A stretch of 64,000 nucleotides of DNA. Origin: Pseudomonas viridiflava (lineage in GTDB: Bacteria > Pseudomonadota > Gammaproteobacteria > Pseudomonadales > Pseudomonadaceae). The stretch lies in contig NZ_UWFN01000265.1 of assembly GCF_900602065.1 (NCBI RefSeq), positions 310,001 to 374,000 on the forward strand, in the 5' to 3' direction. The notes beneath the pieces are model-generated. The model was not told the DNA's origin, made no database searches, and saw nothing but the letters and a program-made list of their open reading frames with translations. The position numbers and the translations under genes are program-made. This document shows positions 1-9,518 of this stretch, one piece after another (the first letter of the stretch is position 1; each line of letters opens with the position of its first letter).

Positions 1-38
1 CGAAGTTTCTGAAGGCACTCACTCACCGGAGTTCCACC
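1..38 (+). other. End of an upstream gene and ribosome-binding region
   Basis: An in-frame TGA at 10-12 could close an upstream reading frame (last codons Arg-Ser-Phe). In E. coli-type ydcSTUV operons the periplasmic binding protein gene precedes the ATPase, so this may be its tail, but 12 bases cannot prove it. CGGAG at 28-32 lies a few bases before the ATG at 39 and can serve as its ribosome-binding site. Confidence 0.3.
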
Positions 39-1079
39 ATGCCCCTTGCAGTCCAGTTCACCAATGTGTCCCGACAGTTTGGCGAGGTGAAGGCCGTCGA
101 CGCCGTTTGTATCGAGATTAAGGACGGGGAATTTTTCTCTATGCTGGGGCCTTCCGGCTCGGGCAAAACGACGTGTCTGCGTTTGATTGCCGGATTCGAG
201 CAGCCTGACACGGGTTCAATCCGCATCCACGGTGAAGAAGCCACCGGATTGCCGCCCTATCAACGCGACGTGAACACAGTGTTTCAGGACTATGCGCTGT
301 TCCCCCATATGAATGTGCGGGACAACGTCGCCTATGGGCTGAAAGTAAAAGGCGTCGCCAGGCACGAGCGTTATGCCAAAGCCGATGAGGCCCTGACCAT
401 GGTCGCGCTGGAGGGTTACGGCGAGCGCAAGCCAGTACAGCTTTCGGGTGGCCAACGCCAGCGTGTGGCTCTGGCCCGGGCGCTGGTCAATCGCCCCAGA
501 GTATTGCTGCTGGATGAGCCCCTTGGCGCACTGGACTTGAAGCTGCGTGAACAGATGCAGGGCGAACTGAAAAAACTCCAGCGCCAACTGGGCATTACCT
601 TCATTTTCGTCACTCACGACCAGACCGAGGCACTGTCGATGTCAGACCGGGTTGCGGTATTCAACAAAGGTCGCATCGAACAGGTCGATACGCCGCGTAA
701 TCTGTACATGAACCCCGCGACGCGCTTTGTTGCCGAGTTTGTCGGCACCTCCAATGTGCTGCATGGCGATCTCGCTGCGCAATTGAGTGGTAGCCCCCAG
801 CCCTTCTCGATTCGCCCGGAACATATCCGTTTCGCCGAGGGCCCGTTGGCCAGCCATGAGGTTGAAGTCCACGGACTGTTGCACGACATTCAGTACCAGG
901 GCAGCACCACCCGCTACGAGCTGACGCTGGACAGCGGACAGCGTCTCAATGTCAGTCGGGCCAACAGCCAATGGCGGGATGACGGCTCGCCCTATGAAAC
1001 AGGTCGACGGCTGCAGGTGCGATGGTCTCGCGAAGCAATGGTCGTCCTCAGGGACATGCCTGTGAACGCAGGTTCGTGA
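39..1079 (+). CDS. Polyamine-type ABC transporter, ATP-binding protein
   Basis: Cytoplasmic ATPase that drives an importer of the spermidine/putrescine (PotA/YdcT) class. The 346-residue protein shows Walker A GPSGSGKTT at 37-45, the Q-loop segment VFQDYALFPH at 81-90, the signature LSGGQRQ at 135-141, Walker B VLLLDEP at 155-161 and the switch histidine H193. The last third (about 260-340) fits the TOBE-type regulatory domain of this subfamily. The stop is directly followed by the first permease ATG, so the genes are co-transcribed. The downstream aldehyde dehydrogenase of the putrescine pathway argues for a polyamine or GABA-like substrate; that is inferred from synteny with ydcSTUV-patD. 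Confidence 0.93.
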   Translation: MPLAVQFTNVSRQFGEVKAVDAVCIEIKDGEFFSMLGPSGSGKTTCLRLIAGFEQPDTGSIRIHGEEATGLPPYQRDVNTVFQDYALFPHMNVRDNVAYGLKVKGVARHERYAKADEALTMVALEGYGERKPVQLSGGQRQRVALARALVNRPRVLLLDEPLGALDLKLREQMQGELKKLQRQLGITFIFVTHDQTEALSMSDRVAVFNKGRIEQVDTPRNLYMNPATRFVAEFVGTSNVLHGDLAAQLSGSPQPFSIRPEHIRFAEGPLASHEVEVHGLLHDIQYQGSTTRYELTLDSGQRLNVSRANSQWRDDGSPYETGRRLQVRWSREAMVVLRDMPVNAGS

Positions 1080-1080
1080 A

Positions 1081-2019
1081 ATGAGCCGCGCCCTGCCTCA
1101 GCCGCCAGCCACTGTCATGCGCAGGTTCTGCGACTTGCTTTATCGACGACCGAATCTGTACCTGTCGCTATTGCTGATCCCGCCGTTGATCTGGTTCGGC
1201 GCCGTGTACCTGGGTTCACTGCTCAGCCTGCTGTGGCAGGGGTTTTACACGTTCGACGACTTCAGCATGACCGTTACGCCGGACCTGACCCTGAGCAACT
1301 TCGCGGCGCTGCTGCAACCGGCAAACTTCGATGTCATCAAACGTACGCTGACAATGGCAATCGCAGTTTCCATCGCCAGCGGCATCATCGCCTTTCCCAT
1401 CGCGTATTACATGGCTCGGTATACCCGAGGCAAAACCAAAGCGTTTTTTTACATCGCCGTGATGCTGCCGATGTGGGCCAGCTACATCGTCAAGGCCTAC
1501 GCCTGGACGTTATTACTGGCCAAAGGCGGCGTGGCGCAATGGTTCATTCAGCACCTGGGGCTGGAACCGGTGTTGCAGTTCATTCTGGGGATACCCGGAG
1601 TTGGTGGCAGCACCCTGTCGACCTCGTATCTGGGGCGCTTCATGGTCTTCGTCTATATCTGGCTGCCGTTCATGATTCTGCCAATCCAGGCTTCACTGGA
1701 ACGGCTGCCGCCGACACTGTTGCAAGCCTCGGCCGATCTGGGTGCCCGCCCCTGGCAGACATTCACGCAGGTCATCCTGCCGTTAGCCATACCGGGCATC
1801 GCCGCGGGGTCGATCTTCACCTTTTCGCTGACCCTGGGTGACTTCATCGTGCCGCAACTGATCGGCCCTCCGGGTTACTTCATCGGCAGCATGGTGTATG
1901 CCCAGCAAGGCGCCATCGGCAACATGCCCATGGCAGCTGCATTCACGCTAGTGCCTATTCTGCTGATTGCCATTTACCTGTCCATCGTCAAACGACTGGG
2001 GGCTTTCGATGCGCTCTGA
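1081..2019 (+). CDS. Polyamine-type ABC transporter permease 1 (PotB/YdcU-like)
   Basis: Inner-membrane permease subunit of 312 residues with about six hydrophobic helices. The first begins near residue 25, after a short cytoplasmic tail rich in Pro and Arg. The cytoplasmic EAA loop that docks on the ATPase is visible as [17 protein letters not shown]. The start lies one base after the ATPase stop codon, and the 3-prime end overlaps the second permease start by 11 bases, which implies translational coupling. Length and topology are normal for PotB-type permeases. Substrate is inferred only from the neighbouring patD. Confidence 0.92.
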   Translation: MSRALPQPPATVMRRFCDLLYRRPNLYLSLLLIPPLIWFGAVYLGSLLSLLWQGFYTFDDFSMTVTPDLTLSNFAALLQPANFDVIKRTLTMAIAVSIASGIIAFPIAYYMARYTRGKTKAFFYIAVMLPMWASYIVKAYAWTLLLAKGGVAQWFIQHLGLEPVLQFILGIPGVGGSTLSTSYLGRFMVFVYIWLPFMILPIQASLERLPPTLLQASADLGARPWQTFTQVILPLAIPGIAAGSIFTFSLTLGDFIVPQLIGPPGYFIGSMVYAQQGAIGNMPMAAAFTLVPILLIAIYLSIVKRLGAFDAL

Positions 2020-2836
2020 CCCTGTGCCCCCTTCAGAACGGGCTTCCATCTGGCTGAAACTGGCAGCGTGGGGCGGCCTGGTATTCCTGCACTTTCCGAT
2101 CCTGATTATTTTCATGTATGCGTTCAACACTCAGGACGCCGCCTTCAGCTTCCCGCCCCAGGGCTTTACCCTGAAGTGGTTCAGCGTGGCGTTCTCCCGC
2201 CCTGACGTGCTTGAAGCGATCAAGCTGTCCTTGAAGATTGCGCTTATCGCAACGTTGATCGCCATGGTACTGGGCACCCTCGCCTCTCTCGCCCTGTACC
2301 GGCGTGACTTCTTCGGCAAAGACTCCATTTCGCTGGTGTTGATCCTGCCCATCGCCCTGCCCGGCATCATCACTGGCCTGGCCTTGCTGGCGGCGTTCAA
2401 AACTCTGGGTATTGAGCCGGGCATGTTCACCATCATCGTCGGCCATGCCACCTTCTGTGTGGTGATCGTCTACAACAATGTCATCGCTCGGTTACGCCGC
2501 ACTTCCCAGAACCTGATTGAAGCGTCGATGGATCTGGGCGCAGACGGCTGGCAAACCTTTCGTTACATCATTCTGCCCAACCTCGGCTCGGCCATGCTGG
2601 CAGGCGGCATGCTGGCTTTCGCGCTGTCGTTTGATGAAATCATTGTCACCACCTTCACCGCAGGACACGAGCGCACTTTACCGATCTGGCTGCTTAACCA
2701 ACTGAGCCGACCAAGGGATGTGCCCGTCACCAACGTGGTGGCCATGCTGGTCATGATCGTTACCATGCTGCCGATTCTTGGCGCGTATTACCTGACCCGC
2801 GGCGGTGAAAGCGTGGCGGGAAGCGGTGGAAAATAA
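2009..2836 (+). CDS. Polyamine-type ABC transporter permease 2 (PotC/YdcV-like)
   Basis: Second inner-membrane permease, about 275 residues with six predicted helices and the EAA loop [17 protein letters not shown] chose the ATG at 2009, which overlaps the previous gene by 11 bases and gives a normal N-terminal tail before the first helix. The frame is open back to 1967, but that longer form would lie inside the upstream coding region and adds 14 residues not expected in PotC homologues. It would pair with the first permease to form the channel of the importer. Confidence 0.9.
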   Translation: MRSDPVPPSERASIWLKLAAWGGLVFLHFPILIIFMYAFNTQDAAFSFPPQGFTLKWFSVAFSRPDVLEAIKLSLKIALIATLIAMVLGTLASLALYRRDFFGKDSISLVLILPIALPGIITGLALLAAFKTLGIEPGMFTIIVGHATFCVVIVYNNVIARLRRTSQNLIEASMDLGADGWQTFRYIILPNLGSAMLAGGMLAFALSFDEIIVTTFTAGHERTLPIWLLNQLSRPRDVPVTNVVAMLVMIVTMLPILGAYYLTRGGESVAGSGGK

Positions 2837-2860
2837 TCCAGAGCCAAAAGGAGATGCCCC

Positions 2861-4285
2861 ATGCAAACCAAACTGTTGATCAACGGCCAATTGGTGAAGG
2901 GCGAAGGTCCCCAGCAGTCAGTGTTCAACCCGGCACTGGGACGCGTGCTGGTGGAAATCAATGAAGCCAGCGAAGCCCAGGTCGACAGCGCGGTGCGTGC
3001 TGCGGACGCTGCATTTGAAAGTTGGTCACAAACCGCCCCCAAGGATCGCTCGCTCTTGCTGCTCAAGCTCGCAGACACCATCGACGCCCACGGTGAAGAA
3101 CTGGCCAAGCTGGAATCTGACAATTGCGGCAAGCCCTACAGCGCCGCGCTCAATGACGAGATTCCAGCGATTGCCGATGTGTTCCGCTTCTTCGCGGGCG
3201 CCAGTCGCTGCATGGGCGGATCGGCGGCAGGTGAGTATCTACCCGGTCATACCTCGATGATCCGTCGTGATCCGATTGGCGTCATCGCATCGATTGCGCC
3301 CTGGAACTACCCGCTGATGATGGTCGCCTGGAAAATCGCGCCGGCACTCGCGGCAGGCAATACCGTCGTGCTCAAGCCCTCGGAACTGACGCCGCTGACC
3401 GCGTTGCGTCTCGTGGAGCTGGCTGCTGAGATCTTTCCGGCGGGCGTGCTGAACCTGGTATTCGGACGCGGTACTACGGTGGGTAACGCTCTGGTGAGCC
3501 ATTCAAAAGTACGCATGGTATCGCTGACGGGTTCAATCGCCACAGGCGCGCATATCATCTCCAGCACGGCGGCCAGCGTAAAACGCATGCACATGGAACT
3601 GGGCGGCAAAGCCCCGGTGATCATCTTTGACGATGCTGACATCGACGCAGCCGTCGAAGGCATCCGCACGTTCGGCTTCTACAACGCGGGTCAGGACTGC
3701 ACCGCGGCCTGCCGGATCTACGCACAAAATGCTGTCTATGACGCGTTCGTCACGAAACTGGGTGAGGCCGTGAGCAGCATCAAACACGGCCTGCAGAATG
3801 ACCCTGCCACCGAAATGGGACCTTTGATCAGCGCCCAGCATCGAGACCGTGTGGCCGGCTTCGTCGAACGTGCGCTGGCCCAGTCGCACATGCGCCTGGT
3901 AACAGGCGGCAAGGCGATAGAGGGCAACGGCTACTTCTTTGAGCCAACAGTGATTGCCGACGCACAGCAGGATGATGAAATCGTCAAACGCGAGGTGTTT
4001 GGTCCGGTGGTGTCAGTGACCCGTTTCGATGACGAAGCGCAAGTGCTGGCCTGGGCCAATGAATCGGATTACGGCCTGGCGTCGTCAGTCTGGACTCAGG
4101 ACATCGGCCGCGCTCATCGCCTGGCCGCACGCCTGCAATACGGCTGCACCTGGGTAAACACCCACTTTATGCTGGTCAGCGAAATGCCTCACGGCGGCCA
4201 GAAGCTCTCGGGCTATGGCAAAGACATGTCGATGTACGGGCTGGAGGACTACACCACCGTGAGGCATGTGATGTTCAAGCATTGA
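2861..4285 (+). CDS. patD: Gamma-aminobutyraldehyde dehydrogenase
   Basis: NAD-dependent aldehyde dehydrogenase of 474 residues that would oxidise 4-aminobutanal, formed from putrescine by transamination or oxidation, to GABA. Visible family features are the NAD-binding segment IAPWNYP (145-151), the general base in MELGGK (E246) and the catalytic cysteine in GQDCTAACR (C280). An AAGGAG sequence precedes the ATG at a good distance. It is the last gene of the transporter operon, the position of patD in E. coli ydcSTUV-patD, so uptake and catabolism are co-expressed. Other short-chain aldehydes are possible substrates; the assignment rests on family similarity plus this context. Confidence 0.88.
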   Translation: MQTKLLINGQLVKGEGPQQSVFNPALGRVLVEINEASEAQVDSAVRAADAAFESWSQTAPKDRSLLLLKLADTIDAHGEELAKLESDNCGKPYSAALNDEIPAIADVFRFFAGASRCMGGSAAGEYLPGHTSMIRRDPIGVIASIAPWNYPLMMVAWKIAPALAAGNTVVLKPSELTPLTALRLVELAAEIFPAGVLNLVFGRGTTVGNALVSHSKVRMVSLTGSIATGAHIISSTAASVKRMHMELGGKAPVIIFDDADIDAAVEGIRTFGFYNAGQDCTAACRIYAQNAVYDAFVTKLGEAVSSIKHGLQNDPATEMGPLISAQHRDRVAGFVERALAQSHMRLVTGGKAIEGNGYFFEPTVIADAQQDDEIVKREVFGPVVSVTRFDDEAQVLAWANESDYGLASSVWTQDIGRAHRLAARLQYGCTWVNTHFMLVSEMPHGGQKLSGYGKDMSMYGLEDYTTVRHVMFKH

Positions 4286-4387
4286 GTCTTTTGTGCATGA
4301 CCAGGATTCGCGACGCGGTGTAAAAGACAATCTGCCGCCGCGGTGCTCAGGAACTCTTATTACACAGCATGATTGAAACGCATTTCC

Positions 4388-4460
4388 TGTAGGAGCTGCC
4401 GAAGGCTGCGATGCATTCATCCTGGCACACCGCGATCGCAGCCTTCGGCAGCTCCTACAA
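4388..4460. repeat. REPIN, arm family A (TGTAGGAGCTGCCGAAGGC)
   Basis: Two inverted arms begin TGTAGGAGCTGCCGAAGGCT and end with its complement, enclosing a loop of about 25 bases. The same arms recur at 26738 and 29525. This is the REP-doublet (REPIN) form common between genes in Pseudomonas. It lies between two convergent genes. Confidence 0.92.
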
Positions 4461-4489
4461 GCTCGTGTTTTCAGACACGCCCCCACCGG

Positions 4490-4526
4490 GGTGACAGGCC
4501 CCATCGATGGCGGGGTGCCTGTCACC
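4490..4526. terminator. Long perfect inverted repeat between convergent genes
   Basis: GGTGACAGGC and its exact complement GCCTGTCACC flank an inner CCCC...GGGG stem around ATCGAT. It lies just past the stop of the minus-strand oxidoreductase and downstream of patD. There is no T tract, so it may be a transcript-end structure or another repeat rather than a classical intrinsic terminator. Confidence 0.45.
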
Positions 4527-4536
4527 TCAGCTCTGA

Positions 4537-5643
4537 TCAATCGCGCAAATCAGACTCATGAATCGGCTGGTCACGGTGGGTCGCGCGCTGGTACTGAGCG
4601 GGCCAGGTTGCCTTGCGGCCGCCAAGATCATCGTCAGCGTGCAATGGCCAGTAAGGGTCACGCAACAATTCGCGAGCCAGCAGGATGATATCGGCCTGAC
4701 CGGTGCGCAGAATATGTTCGGCCTGAGCAGGCTCGGTAATCATGCCGACAGTACCGGTCGCGATGCCGGACTCTTTTTTCACTCGCTCGGCAAAACGGGT
4801 CTGATAACCGGGGCCAACCGGGATTTCCGCATTGGCAGAAGTGCCCCCGGAGGACACATCAATAAGGTCTACCCCGAGATCTTTCAGGCGACGCGCCAAC
4901 TCGACGGTTTCATCAGGGTTCCAGCCATCTTCCACCCAGTCAGTCGCCGAGACCCGCACGAACAATGGCAACTCTTCAGGCCAGACAGCACGCACCGCTT
5001 GAGTCACTTCAAGGGTCAAGCGGATACGATTTTCGAACGAGCCGCCGTATTTATCCTGACGCTGATTACTCAACGGCGACAGAAACTGATGCAGGAGATA
5101 ACCGTGGGCGGCGTGCACTTCCACAACCTTGAAACCAGCCGTCAGCGCGCGCTTTGCGGCTGCGACGAAGGCCTGAATCACTTCCTGAATCTGCCCCTCA
5201 CTGAGCTGCACCGGCGCAGTATGCTTGGGATCAAAGGCAATCGGCGATGGCCCCCACGGTGTCCAGCCGCCCTCATCGGCCTTGATACTGCCCGACTTGC
5301 CCAACCACGGGCGCCAGCTGCTGGCCTTACGTCCGGCATGAGCCAGTTGTATGCCCGCGACCACACCTTGAGCATCAATAAAGCGGGTGATTCGTTGCAG
5401 GCCTTCAATCTGCTCGTCATTCCACAGGCCCAGATCCTCCGGGGTGATCCGGCCATCTTGGGTAACCGCAACGGCTTCAGTGAACACAAGGCCCGCACCG
5501 CCCACCGCACGACTGCCCAGGTGCACCAGGTGCCAGTCGTTAGTCAGGCCGTCCACCGCGGAATACTGACACATCGGGGACACAGCAATGCGGTTGCGCA
5601 GCGTCAACTGGCGAAGGGTATAGGGTTCTAACAACAGGCTCAT
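4537..5643 (-). CDS. NADH:flavin oxidoreductase, Old Yellow Enzyme family (YqjM-like)
   Basis: FMN-dependent ene-reductase of 368 residues, a TIM barrel acting in the cytoplasm on activated alkenes or other electrophiles. It belongs to the YqjM/XenA-type class: PMCQY at 23-27 carries the redox-tuning cysteine and active tyrosine, HAAHGYL at 177-183 supplies the two substrate-binding histidines, and YGGSFENR at 199-206 is the FMN/phosphate signature. The gene stands alone on the minus strand between patD and recJ, so context does not reveal the natural substrate. NamA, XenA and NemA-like names are all used for relatives; I give no symbol because the subgroup cannot be settled by eye. Confidence 0.9.
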   Translation of the reverse strand: MSLLLEPYTLRQLTLRNRIAVSPMCQYSAVDGLTNDWHLVHLGSRAVGGAGLVFTEAVAVTQDGRITPEDLGLWNDEQIEGLQRITRFIDAQGVVAGIQLAHAGRKASSWRPWLGKSGSIKADEGGWTPWGPSPIAFDPKHTAPVQLSEGQIQEVIQAFVAAAKRALTAGFKVVEVHAAHGYLLHQFLSPLSNQRQDKYGGSFENRIRLTLEVTQAVRAVWPEELPLFVRVSATDWVEDGWNPDETVELARRLKDLGVDLIDVSSGGTSANAEIPVGPGYQTRFAERVKKESGIATGTVGMITEPAQAEHILRTGQADIILLARELLRDPYWPLHADDDLGGRKATWPAQYQRATHRDQPIHESDLRD

Positions 5644-5746
5644 GGGGACCTCTCAGGCAGGAATAGGCGTCAAGACACGCAATGAAAAAACCGTGTCTAG
5701 AGCCTAGTCGACAATCCGATCCTGTTGGGGGTTCCTGCTGTGTGTC

Positions 5747-7462
5747 CTACCGGGGTGCGATATGCGCCACCATCAGTTGCACCGTTTCATTGCCGCGAAA
5801 CTCGTTGAGGTCGAGTTTATAGGCAAGTTCGACCCAACGAATATTGGGATTCGGCCAGACATCGCGATCAATGCCAAACGCAATGGCATCGAGCTTCACG
5901 CTGCCGCATTCACTCTTGAGCACCATCTTCAGATGCCGCTCGCCGACCACCCGCTGCTCCACTAGCTGGAAGACGCCATGGAACAAAGGTTCGGGAAAGT
6001 GCTGCCCCCAGGGACCGGCATTACGCAGCGCACGAGCCAGCTCCAGATGAAACTCTTCGACGGCCAAAGGACCGTCGGACAACAACCGGCCAGTCAGGTC
6101 TTCTTCCTGGAGCTGACGCCGGACTTCCTCATCAAAAGCCGCAGCAAAAGCGGGAAAGTTCTCTTCAGGCAACGACAAACCAGCCGCCATTGCATGGCCA
6201 CCAAACTTGCTGATCAACTCGGGATGATGTGCGGCCACAGCATCCAGTGCATCGCGGATGTGAAACCCGGGCACCGAACGGGCCGAGCCCTTGAGCATGC
6301 CCTCGCCAGCGCTGGCGAAAGCAATCGTCGGCCGGTGATAACGCTCTTTCATGCGCGATGCCAGAATGCCGATCACCCCTTGGTGCCAGTCGGGTTCGAA
6401 CAGGCACAGGCCGAACGGCATGGACTCCAGCGGCAGATCCTTGAGCTGGGCAAGCGCCTCACGCTGCATGCCCTGCTCAATGGTTTTGCGGTCCTGGTTC
6501 AGCTCGTCCAGTTGCACGGCCATTTCACGGGCCAGGGTTTCATCTTCGCAAAGCAGGCATTCGATACCCAGGCTCATGTCATCCAGACGTCCCGCGGCAT
6601 TCAGCCGTGGCCCGAGGATAAAGCCCAGGTCAGTGGAGGTAATCCGTTTGTGATCGCGACGTGCTACTTCGAGAATTGCCTTCAGGCCGGGACGCGCACG
6701 CCCGGCGCGAATACGCATCAAGCCCTGATGTACCAGAATCCGGTTATTGGTATCCAGCGGCACCACGTCAGCCACGCTGCCCAGTGCGACCAGATCCAGC
6801 AATTCACCCAGATTTGGCTGCGCACGCTGATTTGTCTCGAACCAGCCGGTGTCTCGCAGGCGGGCACGCAAAGCCATCAAGACATAGAAAATCACCCCGA
6901 CACCCGCCAGCGCCTTGCTTGGGAACGTGCAGCCTGGCTGATTGGGATTGACGATGGCATCTGCAGCCGGCAACTCATGACCGGGTAAATGGTGGTCAGT
7001 GACCAGCACCTTTAAACCCGCCGCCTTGGCTGCCGCCACGCCCTCCACGCTGGAAATGCCGTTATCGACGGTCATCAACAACTGCGGGGTGCGCTCCAGC
7101 GCTACGGCGACGATTTCCGGGGTCAGACCGTATCCATATTCGAAACGGTTGGGCACGAGGTAATCAACATGGGCAGCGCCCAACAATCTAAGGCCCAGCA
7201 CGCCGACAGTACTGGCCGTTGCGCCGTCAGCGTCGAAGTCTCCGACGATGAGAATCCGCTGGCGTTCGTTCAGGGCAGTGACCAGCAGATCAACCGCGGC
7301 ATCGATTCCCTTGAGCTGCTGATAGGGGATCAACCGCGCAAGGCTTTTATCCAGCTCGGCTTCAGACAACACGCCGCGCGCGGCGTACAGCCGTGTCAGC
7401 AGCGGCGGCAAATCACCAAGAAAAGGCAGGGTTTGCGGCAGTAGGCGAGGTTCGATGCGCAT
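5747..7462 (-). CDS. recJ: Single-stranded-DNA-specific 5'-3' exonuclease RecJ
   Basis: Exonuclease that degrades single-stranded DNA 5' to 3' in recombination and mismatch repair. The 571-residue protein has the DHH-phosphoesterase motifs: DFDADG at 75-80, the TVDNG segment near 131 and TDHH at 155-158, which coordinate the catalytic metals. The C-terminal half fits the DHHA1 and OB-fold domains. Length is normal for gammaproteobacterial RecJ. The ATG at 7462 gives the expected N terminus MRIEPRLLP. yaeQ lies upstream on the same strand, separated by a REPIN. Confidence 0.96.
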   Translation of the reverse strand: MRIEPRLLPQTLPFLGDLPPLLTRLYAARGVLSEAELDKSLARLIPYQQLKGIDAAVDLLVTALNERQRILIVGDFDADGATASTVGVLGLRLLGAAHVDYLVPNRFEYGYGLTPEIVAVALERTPQLLMTVDNGISSVEGVAAAKAAGLKVLVTDHHLPGHELPAADAIVNPNQPGCTFPSKALAGVGVIFYVLMALRARLRDTGWFETNQRAQPNLGELLDLVALGSVADVVPLDTNNRILVHQGLMRIRAGRARPGLKAILEVARRDHKRITSTDLGFILGPRLNAAGRLDDMSLGIECLLCEDETLAREMAVQLDELNQDRKTIEQGMQREALAQLKDLPLESMPFGLCLFEPDWHQGVIGILASRMKERYHRPTIAFASAGEGMLKGSARSVPGFHIRDALDAVAAHHPELISKFGGHAMAAGLSLPEENFPAFAAAFDEEVRRQLQEEDLTGRLLSDGPLAVEEFHLELARALRNAGPWGQHFPEPLFHGVFQLVEQRVVGERHLKMVLKSECGSVKLDAIAFGIDRDVWPNPNIRWVELAYKLDLNEFRGNETVQLMVAHIAPR

Positions 7463-7526
7463 GCGGTTTTTTTGATTCCAACCAGACGTTAAATAACTGA
7501 GTAACTGAATTTAAATGCTTTTCTTC

Positions 7527-7616
7527 TGTAGGAACTCACGAGCACCGCGAGGCAGCGATGACGGTCTGTCTGATAAACCGCTATCGCGGCCTCGCGGTGC
7601 TCGTGCGCTCCTGCAG
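7527..7616. repeat. REPIN, arm family B (CACGAGCACCGCGAGG)
   Basis: Inverted arms TGTAGGAACTCACGAGCACC and GGTGCTCGTGCGCTCCTGCA enclose a central loop. The same design with a different core recurs at 43725. It lies between yaeQ and recJ, both on the minus strand, so it could affect transcripts passing from one to the other. Confidence 0.88.
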
Positions 7617-7637
7617 GAGGCGTTGAGACCTGGACGA

Positions 7638-8180
7638 TCAGCCGCGCTCGCCGGTGAGCCATTGCAACTGGACTTCATGCTGCCCCCGATCGTCAGTCAC
7701 GAAGATCGTCCCTTCGCTGATCATCACATCCCATTTGATGACCCGTGGCATGTCCTTGGCCAGCACTTCCAGCACTTCCTGAGGAACGGCTGCGACGTTG
7801 ACGTTCTTCAGGTTCTTGATGGCAGGAATGACCTTGCCTTCCCAGACCCGCAGGCTGCCGTATGCCAGCAGGCTGGTACGTTCGGTACGACGCGAACACC
7901 ACGTCAAGCGATCAGCGTCCGGCTGACCCACCTCGATCCAGTGCAGCACGCGGTCATCCAGGCTTTTTTCCCACAGGGCCGGCTCATCTACGTCCGACAA
8001 ACCACGGCCGAACGAGAGTTGCTCGTTGTACCAGAAGGCATAGGCCAGCAGGCGCACGGTCATGCGCTCTTCGGTTTCGGAAGGATGGCGGGCAATGGTC
8101 TGTTTGACGTTCTCGTAAACCCCGCGATCAAGATCGGTAAGGTTGAGTTCGAATTTGTAGGTCGTGGACGGCTGGGCCAT
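7638..8180 (-). CDS. yaeQ: YaeQ family protein
   Basis: A 180-residue member of the YaeQ family, whose fold resembles PD-(D/E)XK nucleases and whose biological role is not firmly established. The start is placed at the ATG at 8180 (MAQPSTTYKF), the conserved N terminus; the longer open frame to 8309 adds a low-complexity extension not found in the family. Conserved family segments visible include RMTVRLLAYAFWY and the WIEVGQPDADR stretch. It is transcribed toward recJ with a REPIN between. Function should not be claimed beyond family membership. Confidence 0.9.
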   Translation of the reverse strand: MAQPSTTYKFELNLTDLDRGVYENVKQTIARHPSETEERMTVRLLAYAFWYNEQLSFGRGLSDVDEPALWEKSLDDRVLHWIEVGQPDADRLTWCSRRTERTSLLAYGSLRVWEGKVIPAIKNLKNVNVAAVPQEVLEVLAKDMPRVIKWDVMISEGTIFVTDDRGQHEVQLQWLTGERG

Positions 8181-8456
8181 GAACGGGCTTCTAGATACGG
8201 GGAAAGGCGGCAAGTCTACCCGATGCCGTCTGATTGAACGACCCGGCCCGTCTGTTCGGCTGCAATGAATGCGGAGTTGGTGTGGGTTCAAGTGGTTGGA
8301 AAGGTACAAAAAGCCAAAACGCTATCAGGTAAAGCCCGATATTCGCAGCCACGGGGTCTGAGTGATACTGCACCTCACGTCTGCGTCAGAACGTCTATCC
8401 TCTCGTTTGTCAGTTGACACCTATACTCAGCCATTTCCCGGGGAAGACATCCGCGA

Positions 8457-9347
8457 ATGCATACACGCAACTCGCCTCTCGCCCGAAGGATTCTGGTCGC
8501 ATGCCTGTCTGCTCTGAGCATGATGTGTATTGCGGCCACCAGCCATGCCAAAGACACACTCATCTGGCTACTACGCGACTTGCCCCCTTCGACCATCTTT
8601 TCAGGCCCCGATGAGGGGAAAGGCGCAATCGACAGGCTCATGCCGCTGCTCATCGCCAGGATGCCGGAATATGACCACCTGCTGATGCGCGTCAATCGGG
8701 CGCGTGGCACACAAATGCTCAAGGACGGAGTTTTCGCTTGCGACCCCACCGTACTCTGGACGCCAGAGCGGGCCAAAAACATTGTTTTTTCGATCCCTAC
8801 CTACGCGGCGTTCAGCAATGGTCTGACGGTACGCAAGCAGGACATGGCGCAATTCTTACCGTTTGTGAAAGACAACATCCTCGACCTGGAGGCGCTGCTC
8901 AACAGTAATAGCGTCAAGGTCGGGGTAGTCGCCGAGCGCAGCTATGGCCAGGTAATCGACAGGATTCTGGACAAGGTTGCGGACGATGAACTAAGCGTGC
9001 ATTACGGCAGCGACGCCGTTGGCAGCCTGCTGCAAATGGAGCGTCTGGGACGATTGCAAGGATTGATCAGCTACTGGCCCGAGGCGCTTTATCAAGCCCG
9101 TCAACAAGGTATCCCCGAACAGGACCTGACGTTTTTGCCGGTGAAGGGCGTTCCCAAATATCAGTTCACCCATATCGGCTGCGCAGACACCCTGCAGGGG
9201 CGCCAAGCCATGGAAATCATCAATCGTGAAATGCGCGTGCTGCGCGAAACAAAGCTGGTGGGGTTCTACGCGCAATGGATTCCGTCACCCAAGCGTGAGG
9301 AATACCTGCAGGACGCCAAGAGGTTTTTTGAGGAACCGGGCAAGTAA
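8457..9347 (+). CDS. Periplasmic solute-binding-like protein (TIGR02285-type)
   Basis: A 296-residue secreted protein of the family-3 solute-binding fold, similar to the conserved group called TIGR02285. An N-terminal signal peptide of about 31 residues (basic MHTRNSPLARR, hydrophobic core, cleavage near SHAKD) precedes the mature domain. The first lobe contains the CDPTVLWTPERAKN segment and the second lobe ends with the family's aromatic tail. No permease or ATPase gene is adjacent, so it is an orphan binding protein or a sensor accessory. A sensor carrying two domains of the same fold lies about 0.7 kb further on in the opposite orientation. Ligand unknown. A TATACT hexamer at 8423-8428 may be its -10 element, without a clear -35. 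Confidence 0.7.
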   Translation: MHTRNSPLARRILVACLSALSMMCIAATSHAKDTLIWLLRDLPPSTIFSGPDEGKGAIDRLMPLLIARMPEYDHLLMRVNRARGTQMLKDGVFACDPTVLWTPERAKNIVFSIPTYAAFSNGLTVRKQDMAQFLPFVKDNILDLEALLNSNSVKVGVVAERSYGQVIDRILDKVADDELSVHYGSDAVGSLLQMERLGRLQGLISYWPEALYQARQQGIPEQDLTFLPVKGVPKYQFTHIGCADTLQGRQAMEIINREMRVLRETKLVGFYAQWIPSPKREEYLQDAKRFFEEPGK

Positions 9348-9366
9348 ATCAGATTTCAGGCGGGTT

Positions 9367-9407
9367 TAAAAAAAGAAACCCCGAGCAGCGGGGAGACTAC
9401 TCGGGGT
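9367..9407 (-). terminator. Intrinsic terminator of the minus-strand gene at 9519-9815
   Basis: Read on the minus strand, ACCCCGAG pairs with CTCGGGGT and is followed by a run of T residues (TTTCTTTTTTT). It ends the transcript of the small unknown gene and leaves a structured 3-prime untranslated region of about 110-150 bases. Confidence 0.8.
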
Positions 9408-9413
9408 AAACCG

Positions 9414-9472
9414 TGGTCCATTCGGGACCAGTACGAACAGGTTGAGCCACCGGAGCACAATGTCTCAACCTG
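9414..9472 (-). other. Two hairpins in the 3' untranslated region
   Basis: A perfect 9-bp inverted repeat, CAGGTTGAG (9438-9446) with CTCAACCTG (9464-9472), and a shorter one, TGGTCC with GGACCA (9414-9430), lie between the stop codon at 9519 and the terminator. Together they form a compact folded region that could be a 3-prime-end-derived small RNA, but nothing here proves independent transcription. Confidence 0.5.
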
Positions 9473-9518
9473 CCGTAAATAGTCAGAACGTCTATGGACC
9501 TTAAGGTTCCTGTGCACC

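Noticed and set aside
8415..8420. TTGACA before the orphan binding protein, considered as a -35 box
   Set aside because: The TATACT hexamer lies only a few bases after it, and nothing resembling a -10 box occurs 16-18 bases downstream, so the two cannot form one promoter.
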